64,000 nucleotides of DNA from Azospirillum canadense (GTDB lineage Bacteria > Pseudomonadota > Alphaproteobacteria > Azospirillales > Azospirillaceae): assembly GCF_025961225.1 (NCBI RefSeq), contig NZ_JAOQNG010000010.1:1876001-1940000 (forward strand). Reading direction: 5' to 3'. The position numbers and the translations under genes are program-made. Shown in pieces: positions 25,851 to 32,008 of the stretch (position 1 is its first letter; every line of letters begins with the position of its first letter). The notes under the pieces were generated by a model. It was not told where the DNA came from and did no database searches. It saw only the letters and a program-made list of their open reading frames with translations.

Positions 25851-26585
25851 TCAGGCCAGCCCGGATTTCGAAGCGATGAGGGCGAGTTGCGTCCGGTTGC
25901 GGACCCGCAGGCGCTGCATGATGCTGCGCAGGTGGACCTTCACCGTCCCTTCCAGGACCCCGAGCGACCGGGCGATTTCCTTGTTCGAATGCCCGCGCAG
26001 CAGAAGCCTCAGCACCTCGCGCTGCCGCTCGGTCAACTCCTCCATCATGCGGGCGCCGCTCTCCTCGCTGACGGCGGACGGGGCATGGGCGGGCGCGGCG
26101 TGGGGCGGAGCGGGGGCGACCCCCTGGGGCAGGGGGGCGTAGATTCCGCCGGCCAGGACGACGGGCAGCGCGTGGTCCAGCACCGCGACGTCGCAGCCCT
26201 TGGGCAGGAAGCCCCGGGCTCCGGCGTGGATGCAGGCGGCGACCATGGCGCCGTCGAGCGTGCCGGACACCACCACCAGCGGCACGCCGTCGAGCACGCG
26301 AAGCATCGTTTCCACGCCGGCGAGGCCGTCGGTGTCGCCCATTTGCAGGTCGAACAGGACCGCCGACAGGTCATCCGCCTTGCGGGCCTTCGCGACGGCC
26401 TCGGCCAGCGAGCCCGCCTCGATCACCGACGCGCCGGGGAAGCGGACCTTGATCGCCAGCGCCAAGCCATGCCGCATCAACGCGTGGTCGTCCGCAACGA
26501 GGATGCGGGGGCCGCCCGTACCCGGAACGACCTTGCGCTGTATAGTGCTTGTGCGGGTCGGATCGATACCGAAACGATGGTTCAT
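25851..26585 (-). CDS. NarL/FixJ-type response regulator with LuxR DNA-binding domain
   Basis: A 244-residue regulator: a receiver domain after a 26-residue leader (RILVADDHALMRHG, phosphoacceptor Asp79 in AVLFDLQMGDTDG, Lys in FLPKG). A Pro/Ala-rich linker (about 150-175) leads to a LuxR helix-turn-helix (LTERQREVLRLLLRGHSNKE, then EGTVKVHLRSIMQRL). It lies 173 bases upstream of the LOV kinase on the same strand. It could be the transcriptional output of that light-sensing system, but co-transcription is not evident. The ATG at 26585 has GGGAG eight bases before it. Confidence 0.9.
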   Translation of the reverse strand: MNHRFGIDPTRTSTIQRKVVPGTGGPRILVADDHALMRHGLALAIKVRFPGASVIEAGSLAEAVAKARKADDLSAVLFDLQMGDTDGLAGVETMLRVLDGVPLVVVSGTLDGAMVAACIHAGARGFLPKGCDVAVLDHALPVVLAGGIYAPLPQGVAPAPPHAAPAHAPSAVSEESGARMMEELTERQREVLRLLLRGHSNKEIARSLGVLEGTVKVHLRSIMQRLRVRNRTQLALIASKSGLA

Positions 26586-26874
26586 TCCCTGACTCCCATC
26601 CTTTTTTGCGCGCCCAGGCCTTTTTTTTGAGTGCTCGGGACGTCACGCGCTGCGGGGCTTTTGCAATGGCAACACCTGAGACGGCCAAATGATGCGTCGC
26701 CTTGGTCGCTTTTGCTTGTCCTTGGGAATATGGCATCCGGTTCACAGCATGGACGGCGGGGCCGGCCTGTTGCCTGACCGTGTGTGACGGGAATGACGGC
26801 GTGGGGAAGGCTGCCGAGCCGACCCGATGCGATGCGCCGTGAGTGTTGCCGTTCCGCCTGCGGGTCTTTTACTG

Positions 26875-26909
26875 ACGGGTGCGCCCTTCCGGCGCGCCCG
26901 TTTCTTTTT
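26875..26909 (+). terminator. Orphan Rho-independent terminator
   Basis: ACGGGTGCGCC (26875-26885), loop CTTCC and GGCGCGCCCGT (26891-26901) form an 11-bp stem with one G-T wobble, followed by TTCTTTTTG. It reads on the plus strand, while the nearest upstream gene is on the minus strand, so it may end an unannotated small RNA. Confidence 0.75.
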
Positions 26910-26998
26910 GCCGCGCGCTCGCCATGGAAAAACACGCGGAAAGGCTCCGGACGAAGCCCGCGGAAAGAACGGTCGGCTTTTCGGGGGAAAAGATGGGG

Positions 26999-27032
26999 CG
27001 GCAGCCGTGCGGAGGGGGATGCACGGCTGCCG
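26999..27032. repeat. Perfect 12-bp hairpin in the intergenic region
   Basis: CGGCAGCCGTGC and GCACGGCTGCCG flank a 10-base purine loop, GGAGGGGGAT. No T-run follows. It is either part of a structured transcript or a protein-binding dyad. Confidence 0.6.
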
Positions 27033-27426
27033 CGGCGGCCGGCGCGGGGGACGCCGGAGCGCAAGGGGGGTTGCGGACGCGATGCGGCGGGGGCGCCGAC
27101 CGGTGGCATCGGATCCTGGAGAAGGGATGGGCTGGTCCCGCCGGATGGAATGGCGTGACGCCCGTGGATGCCACCGGTCCGTTTCCGCAGACCTGTGAGG
27201 AAAACCCGCGCCCCGCCTCCCGTGTGCCACGAATCGGTCGTCGTATGTCTTGGGTTCAATCCCTGGGGTTCAATCCCCGGGGTTCCGCCGCCCGGCGGCG
27301 GCACGGGCACAACCTTGGCGGCAGCAATCCGGAAGCGGCGCGACAAAGCGGGAATTTTCGTCCGGAACCGACCGCGCGCCTTTCTGTTTGTGCTCGAATT
27401 GATTACGACACAGGAGGCGACGGACC

Positions 27427-27597
27427 ATGGCCCAACACGATTACGTGCGTCACACGCTCGATTGCCTGGAAGAGGCGCAAGCGGCCCTGCGGCTTGCCCA
27501 ACGCAAGGGCCAGATCGCGCCGGAGGACGAGGACCAGCTGATCCGTCGCCTCGACACCATCACCGAGCGCATCAGCAAGGTGCAGCAGACGCATTGA
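27427..27597 (+). CDS. Small helical protein of 56 residues
   Basis: MAQHDYVRHTLDCLEEAQAA and the following residues predict two amphipathic helices rich in Glu, Gln, Arg and Leu, with ISKVQQTH at the end. I do not recognise a family. Support comes from a strong AGGAGG nine bases before the ATG, an AT-rich promoter-like stretch upstream, and codon use like that of the neighbours. A 63-codon frame on the opposite strand covers the same bases, but it lacks a ribosome site and looks like a shadow. It stands alone on the plus strand and converges with the PhoQ-like kinase gene. It may be a coiled-coil regulator or adaptor; the function is unknown. Confidence 0.7.
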   Translation: MAQHDYVRHTLDCLEEAQAALRLAQRKGQIAPEDEDQLIRRLDTITERISKVQQTH

Positions 27598-27648
27598 GGG
27601 TGGAGCAGGCGGCTGGGCATCTGAAGGTCCGGCGTTTGGGAAGGCCCG

Positions 27649-29037
27649 TCACGACCCGTCCGCGACCGGCAGCACCAGTTCCGCCCGCAGCCCGCCGAGC
27701 GGGGATTGCGACAGGCGGACGTCGCCGCCGTAGAGCCGGGCCACGTCGCGGACCACGGCTAGGCCGAGGCCGGTCCCCGGCGTGCTTTCGTCCAGGCGGA
27801 CGCCGGGCGCCAGGACCGCCCCGCGCCGGTCGGCGGGCAGGCCCGCCCCGTCGTCGTCCACGCTGACCGCCAGCATGCCGCCGGCCTCCAGGCGCGAGGT
27901 CACCTCGACCCGCGCCTGCGCCCACTTGCAGGCGTTGTCCAGCAGATTGCCTAGCATCTCGTCCAGATCGGCGCGTTCCCCGGCGAAGACATGCTCGCGC
28001 GGGACGCGGACGGTGACGGTCACGCGGTCGCGATCGTGGATTTTCGCCATCACCCGGCTGAGCGCCGCGGCGCTGTCGGCCACCGGCGTGGCGATGCCGG
28101 GCAGGCCACGCGCGGCGGCGGCGCGGGCGCGGGCCATGTGGTGGTCGATGTGGCGGCGCATCTCCGCCACCTGCCGGCCAATGGCCGCCCCGACCGCCCG
28201 CGCGTTCTCCGGCGCCAGCCCGTCGGCCTCGTTCGCCAGCACCGCGAGGTTGGACTTCAGCGCGTGCGCCAGGTTCCCGGCCTGGAGCCGGGCGCGCCCG
28301 ACCACCTCCTCCGAATGGTCGAGCAGAGCGTTCAGGTCCTCCAGCAGAGGCTGCACCTCACGCGGCGCCGCGGCGCCGAACCGCTTCTTGCGGCCGGCGC
28401 GCACCTCCGCCAGCTCGGCGCGCAGGCGGACGAGCGGGCGCAGGCCGACCGACACCTGGACCACCGCTGCGGTGATCAGCACCAGCGCCAGCACGCCGAG
28501 CGAGAGCCACAGCACCCGGTCGAAGGCGGCGATGACGCCCGCCATCTCCCCCTCGTCCCCGGCGATGGCGATGCGCAGCGGGGCCGCCGCGTTGGGCAGG
28601 GTGACGGACCGTTCCAGCACCACCAGCCGCCGGTCCGCCGGGCCGGCGATGACGTGGCGGTGCAACTCCCCATCGGCTGGTTCATCCGGCGGCAGCGCCA
28701 GCGCCTCGTCCCACAGCGAACGGGAGCGCAGCCGCGGTCCGCCCGCGTCGTTGACCTGCCAATAGAGTCCAGACAGGGGAAGCCGGAAGCGCGGGTCGCT
28801 CAGCGGGTGCCGCAGCACCGGGGTGCCGTCCGGCCCGACGTCGGCCAGGGCCGCCAGCTGGTTCAGGTGGGTGGTCAGCTCCGCGTCGAAACGCCGGGCG
28901 ACGTGGTCGCGGAACAGGCCGGACAGCACCGCCCCGGCCATGGCGAGCGCCAGCGCGATCCACACCGCCGCCCCGGCCAGCAGCCGGAACCGCAGGGACC
29001 CGATGACCGAACCCCGCCGCGCGCCGTCGGTGCTCAC
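27649..29037 (-). CDS. PhoQ/QseC-like sensor histidine kinase
   Basis: A 462-residue membrane kinase. Helix 1 (about 17-40), a periplasmic sensor domain (41-173) with YWQVND and SLWDEAL, and helix 2 (175-197, LGVLALVLITAAVVQVSV) precede a HAMP-like linker. The phosphoacceptor is His258 in GNLAHALKSNLAVLANEA, a PhoQ-type H-box. ATPase motifs are NLLDNACKWA, DDDGAGLP and GTGLGLAVVRDV. The GTG start overlaps the stop of the OmpR-type regulator (GTGA), a tight coupling that makes them partners. Next to the cytochrome genes it resembles the kinase/regulator pairs reported beside SHP clusters in other proteobacteria. The signal it senses is not known. Confidence 0.92.
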   Translation of the reverse strand: MSTDGARRGSVIGSLRFRLLAGAAVWIALALAMAGAVLSGLFRDHVARRFDAELTTHLNQLAALADVGPDGTPVLRHPLSDPRFRLPLSGLYWQVNDAGGPRLRSRSLWDEALALPPDEPADGELHRHVIAGPADRRLVVLERSVTLPNAAAPLRIAIAGDEGEMAGVIAAFDRVLWLSLGVLALVLITAAVVQVSVGLRPLVRLRAELAEVRAGRKKRFGAAAPREVQPLLEDLNALLDHSEEVVGRARLQAGNLAHALKSNLAVLANEADGLAPENARAVGAAIGRQVAEMRRHIDHHMARARAAAARGLPGIATPVADSAAALSRVMAKIHDRDRVTVTVRVPREHVFAGERADLDEMLGNLLDNACKWAQARVEVTSRLEAGGMLAVSVDDDGAGLPADRRGAVLAPGVRLDESTPGTGLGLAVVRDVARLYGGDVRLSQSPLGGLRAELVLPVADGS

Positions 29038-29693
29038 GGCGGATCCACCTTGTAGCCGAGCCCGCGCACGGTCTTGATGACGTCCACGCCCAGCTTGCGG
29101 CGCAGGCGGCCGATGAACACCTCGATGGTGTTGGAATCGCGGTCGAAATCCTGGGCGTAGATGTGTTCGGTCAGCTCGCTGCGCGACACCACCTGCCCCG
29201 TGCGGTGCATGAGGTAGGCGAGCACGCGGTACTCGTGCGCGGTCAGGTCCACCGGCTGGCCATCCACCGTCACCCGGCCCGAACGCGTGTCCAGAACCAC
29301 CCCGCCGCAGGCGATTTCGGCCGAGGCATGGCCCTTGGACCGGCGGATCAGCGCGCGGATGCGGGCCAGCAGCTCCTCCATGCTGAAGGGCTTGGCGAGG
29401 TAGTCGTCGGCCCCGGCGTCGATGCCCTGCACCTTTTCCGTCCAGGCGCCGCGCGCGGTCAGGATGATGACCGGCGTGGCGATCCCCCGGGCACGCCATG
29501 CGCGCAGCACGGACAGCCCGTCCACCCGCGGCAGCCCGAGGTCGAGCACGATGGCGTCGTAGGGCTCCGTCTCGCCCTGGAACTGCCCGTCTTCCCCGTT
29601 GTCCGCGATATCGACGGCGTAGCCCGCGCTTTCCAACCGGTCGGCAAGCTGGCGGCTGAGCGCCGGGTCGTCCTCCACCACGAGCAGGCGCAT
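29034..29693 (-). CDS. OmpR-family response regulator
   Basis: A 219-residue regulator. The receiver has LLVVEDDP at the start, phosphoacceptor Asp51 in AIVLDLGLPRVDG and Lys in DDYLAKPFSMEEL. The winged-helix DNA-binding domain has LTAHEYRVLAYLMHRTG, VVSRSELTEHIYAQD and NTIEVFIGRLRRKLG. Full length for the OmpR/PhoB family, nearest to PhoP/QseB. I chose the ATG at 29693 because upstream residues lie within the PepSY gene and are not receiver-like. It begins four bases after the PepSY stop and overlaps the kinase start. Direct CCTGAA repeats (30088-30109) in the divergent spacer are candidate binding sites. Confidence 0.94.
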   Translation of the reverse strand: MRLLVVEDDPALSRQLADRLESAGYAVDIADNGEDGQFQGETEPYDAIVLDLGLPRVDGLSVLRAWRARGIATPVIILTARGAWTEKVQGIDAGADDYLAKPFSMEELLARIRALIRRSKGHASAEIACGGVVLDTRSGRVTVDGQPVDLTAHEYRVLAYLMHRTGQVVSRSELTEHIYAQDFDRDSNTIEVFIGRLRRKLGVDVIKTVRGLGYKVDPP

Positions 29694-29697
29694 GGCC

Positions 29698-30069
29698 TTA
29701 TTTCCTCCCCCGGTGGTCATCATGGTGGCCATCATGGCGGCCGTGCCGCCCGCGCACCTGCAGCAGCTCGCCGGTCGCGGCGTCATACTTCAGCTTCAGG
29801 ATGCGGCCCTCGGCGGTGATGGTCTTGATCTCGTAGACGATCCTGCCGTCCTCGTCCTCGAACTCCACGTCCAGGATCTCGCCGGGGAAGTCGGCGCTGG
29901 CCTTGGCGACGATCTCCTCCAGCGGCCGGGCGCGGCCGGAGCGCAGCGCGTCGCGGGCGCGGTCGTGGTCGTCCCCGTCCTCCACCGTGTTGTCGGCCGC
30001 CACGGCCTGGCCCAGCCCGGCAAATAGGGCGAGCGTCGGGATGATGAGGCGGAGTGGGCGCATGGCCAT
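29698..30069 (-). CDS. PepSY-domain exported protein
   Basis: A 123-residue protein with a signal peptide (about 1-25, cleavage near AVAAD) and one PepSY domain (ARPLEEIVAKASADFPGEIL, VEFEDEDGRIVYEIKTITAEGRIL, KLKYDAATGELL). The tail is rich in His and Arg (HGRHDGHHDDHRGRK), which may bind metal. PepSY proteins often sit with two-component systems and b-type cytochromes in the periplasm. This one leads the operon with the OmpR regulator and kinase, directly divergent from the cytochrome operon. A role in modulating the sensor or in redox/metal handling is inferred. Two ATGs (30069 and 30063) are possible starts. Confidence 0.85.
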   Translation of the reverse strand: MAMRPLRLIIPTLALFAGLGQAVAADNTVEDGDDHDRARDALRSGRARPLEEIVAKASADFPGEILDVEFEDEDGRIVYEIKTITAEGRILKLKYDAATGELLQVRGRHGRHDGHHDDHRGRK

Positions 30070-30087
30070 CAGTTAAGCACACCCAAG

Positions 30088-30109
30088 CCTGAATGGCACC
30101 TGAACGCGC
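30088..30109. promoter_or_regulatory. Tandem CCTGAA repeats for an OmpR-type regulator
   Basis: CCTGAATGGCA (30088-30098) is followed directly by CCTGAACGCGC (30099-30109), giving half-sites one helical turn (11 bases) apart, as OmpR-family proteins prefer. An inverted CGTTCAG lies at 30121-30127. The site is in the 113-base spacer between PepSY-regulator-kinase and the cytochrome operon, so it may serve both. Confidence 0.5.
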
Positions 30110-30182
30110 CCCTCAGCCCCCGTTCAGCGGACCTCTCGCATCATCCGGACCGCATCGGAAACCACCGACACGGAGTCCGCGG

Positions 30183-30338
30183 ATGATCCGCCGAATGATG
30201 ACCCAGGGCGCCGTCGCGGCGCTGCTGGTCGCGCTGGCCGCCTTCGCCTTCCAGGCGCTGGCGATGGGGCAGGGCGTCGCCGGAACGGCCGGCGCGCTGG
30301 TGTCCGTCCTGTCCGGGGGCGGCCATGGCGACGATTGA
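30183..30338 (+). CDS. Small membrane peptide heading the cytochrome operon
   Basis: A 51-residue peptide, MIRRMMTQGAVAALLVALAA onwards, with one hydrophobic helix (about 8-30), a second weaker hydrophobic stretch, and a Gly/His/Asp tail (GGGHGDD). GGAG lies seven bases before the ATG. It overlaps the start of the cytochrome b frame by 14 bases, so translation is probably coupled. I know no family. Small subunits of this size often stabilise b-type cytochromes, which is the inferred role. It may also be a leader peptide. Confidence 0.55.
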   Translation: MIRRMMTQGAVAALLVALAAFAFQALAMGQGVAGTAGALVSVLSGGGHGDD

Positions 30339-30873
30339 CGTCTCCGCCCCTCGAACCCCCACGCGCCGCCCGCTGCCCGGCAAGATGCTGTTCCTGCTGG
30401 CCTTCCACGCGACGCTGTCCGGGGCCTTCCTGGTCAGCTGGCTGACCGGCGACGAGGACACCTAGGGCATGCACCAATTCGCCGGCTACACGGTGCTCGC
30501 GGCGCTGGCGGTGCGCTTGGCGGCGGCCTGGGTCGCCCCGTCCGGGCGGCTGCGCCTGCCGCGCCCGTCGGTTGGCGCGGCGCTCGACTGGCTGGCGCGG
30601 CTTCTCTTTGGCGACGCCCGCGCCCGATCCCAGCGCAGCCCTCTTCTGGCCTGGATGGCCGCAGCCCTGCTGGTGGTGGTCGGGGGCGCCGCCCTGACCG
30701 GGGCCGTCGCTGATTTTGTAACGCCGGTCGAGCGGCTGCACGAGGCGGTCGCCGACTGGTCCCTGGCCGTCGTGCTGGGCCACCTCACGCTCGTCTTCGC
30801 CCTGCACGCGCTGAAACCCGCCGCCGCACGGCGCACGGCCAGTCCCAACCCAACGGAGTCCCCCGTCCCATGA
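30325..30873 (+). pseudogene. Cytochrome b561-type protein interrupted by an in-frame TAG
   Basis: Read through, this frame gives a 182-residue four-helix di-haem cytochrome b: FHATLSGAFLVSWLTG (helix 1), MHQFAGYTVLAALAVRLAAA (helix 2), a middle region, then RLHEAVADWSLAVVLGHLTL (helices 3-4). His residues sit where the b561 family has haem ligands. A TAG at 30463-30465 separates helix 1 from helix 2 without changing frame; an ATG follows three bases later (30469) and could restart the remaining 134 residues. Its stop overlaps the start of the SHP-like gene (ATGA). The protein should pass electrons between the quinone pool and the two c-type cytochromes. A nonsense mutation, a sequencing error and restart are all possible. 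Confidence 0.8.
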
Positions 30874-31310
30874 TCCCGCACGCCTTGCGCCGAATTCTTC
30901 TGTCCACCGCCCTGTTCGCCGTCGGCGCGGGCGTGGCCTACGCCGCCGGCGAGAGCGCCGCCCGCAGCGCCATCCTCGACGGCTACGCCGCCCAGGCAAA
31001 AGCCGAGGCACCGATCTTCGCCGGCTTTTCGGCGGACCGCGGGCGCGCGCTCTACCTCGGCCCGCACGCGGGCGGCAAGGCGGATACCAACGCCTGCGCC
31101 GCCTGCCACACGCCGAACCCGGCAGCGGCCGGCCGGCACGCGAAGACCGGCCGGACCATCGAGCCGATGGCGGTTTCCGCCAACCCCAAGCGCTTCACCG
31201 ACCGCGCCGAGGTGGAAAAGCGCTTCGACCGCGACTGCCCCAACGTCCTCGGCCGCGCCTGCACAGCCGCGGAGAAGGGCGACTTCATCACCTACCTTTC
31301 TGGTCAATGA
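30870..31310 (+). CDS. SHP-like monohaem cytochrome c (DUF1924)
   Basis: A 146-residue exported cytochrome. The signal peptide (about 1-26) ends at AYAAGE. The single haem site is CAACH (76-80). The DUF1924/SHP features include SADRGRALYLGPHAGGKADT before it and SANPKRFTDRAEVEKRFDRD after it. SHP (first described from Rhodobacter sphaeroides) has a high-spin haem that can bind oxygen or NO, with an Asn as the displaceable ligand. I cannot assign that Asn here with certainty. The start ATG overlaps the stop of the cytochrome b frame and the stop precedes DHC by 11 bases, the order known for SHP-DHC-cytochrome b clusters. Confidence 0.88.
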   Translation: MIPHALRRILLSTALFAVGAGVAYAAGESAARSAILDGYAAQAKAEAPIFAGFSADRGRALYLGPHAGGKADTNACAACHTPNPAAAGRHAKTGRTIEPMAVSANPKRFTDRAEVEKRFDRDCPNVLGRACTAAEKGDFITYLSGQ

Positions 31311-31321
31311 GGAGAATGAGC

Positions 31322-31756
31322 ATGACCTTTCCGCGGCGTTCTATTGCTATCGGCGCGCTCGTGCTCGCCGCCGTTCCGGCCCTCGCCAACCCGTTCGAGC
31401 GGGTCCGCCCGGTGACCCACGAGCCGACCCGCAAGGAATGCGGCGAGTGCCACATGCCCTTCCAGCCCGGCCTCCTGCCGGCCGGGAGCTGGACCCGGAT
31501 CATGGACACCCTCAACGACCATTTCGGCGAAAGCGCTGCCCTGACGCCGGACGTGGCCGCGGACATCCGCGCCTACCTGACGGGCAACGCCGCGGGCAGG
31601 GGCGATGGCGGGCTGCTGCGGATCACCGAGCAGCCCTGGTGGACGCGCAAGCACCACTTCCGTCCCGACGTCTGGACGAGGCCCAGCGTGGTGTCCAAGG
31701 CCAACTGCGAAGCCTGCCACCGCGGTGCCGCCCAGGGCCTGTACGAGGATGATTGA
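31322..31756 (+). CDS. Dihaem cytochrome c (DHC)
   Basis: A 144-residue exported protein with a signal peptide (about 1-22, ending ALANPF) and two haem-binding sites, CGECH and CEACH. The segment RVRPVTHEPTRKECGECHMP at the front is typical of DHC. DHC transfers electrons to SHP in the periplasm. The ATG at 31322 is preferred because AGGAG is six bases before it; two upstream ATGs in the same frame lie too close to that site. It is the last gene of the cytochrome operon. No T-run terminator is visible, but a TACGACATCGTA dyad lies at 31762-31773, just after the stop. Confidence 0.9.
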   Translation: MTFPRRSIAIGALVLAAVPALANPFERVRPVTHEPTRKECGECHMPFQPGLLPAGSWTRIMDTLNDHFGESAALTPDVAADIRAYLTGNAAGRGDGGLLRITEQPWWTRKHHFRPDVWTRPSVVSKANCEACHRGAAQGLYEDD

Positions 31757-32008
31757 CGGCCATACGACATCGTATGGCCGGAAGCATCGAACCGATTCCG
31801 GTGCGGCGGCGGTTTCAATGATACGTTCCGCCGATGAATCGTTGCTTCGCCCTGCATAGGTGTTATGGACACCTATTCCTTTGGAAAAGCGTGACCGGAT
31901 CCGTTTTGGAGTCGCGCTCTCTTTACATCGGTCGAATTGACCCCACCGGATGAACATCGCAGACTTTTTAGCGAAATACGAAATTTGCGATTGTTCTTGG
32001 GGTGTGGC

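Larger units (their letters stand above)
26586..27426. other. 840-base intergenic region with orphan terminator and hairpins
   Basis: No protein gene is convincing here, although many frames stay open because the sequence is GC-rich. Structured elements are a plus-strand terminator (26875-26909) with no gene upstream of it on that strand and a perfect 12-bp hairpin (26999-27032). Another is a tandem pair of GGGTTCAATCCC-like units (27252-27263 and 27266-27277) next to a GCCGCC/GGCGGC stem. The last 60 bases, AT-rich, probably hold the promoter of the 56-residue gene. Confidence 0.55.

Noticed and set aside
27251..27278. Tandem GGGTTCAATCCC-like units resembling a tRNA T-arm
   Set aside because: No acceptor stem, D-arm or anticodon arm can be formed with the surrounding bases, so no tRNA is called.
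27403..27594. 63-codon minus-strand frame opposite the 56-residue gene
   Set aside because: The plus-strand reading has the AGGAGG site and a better composition; the minus frame is taken as its shadow.
31937..32008. Upstream extension of the hybrid kinase to a TTG codon
   Set aside because: The added 24 residues have no membrane or domain character and the TTG lacks a ribosome site; the first ATG at 32009 is preferred.
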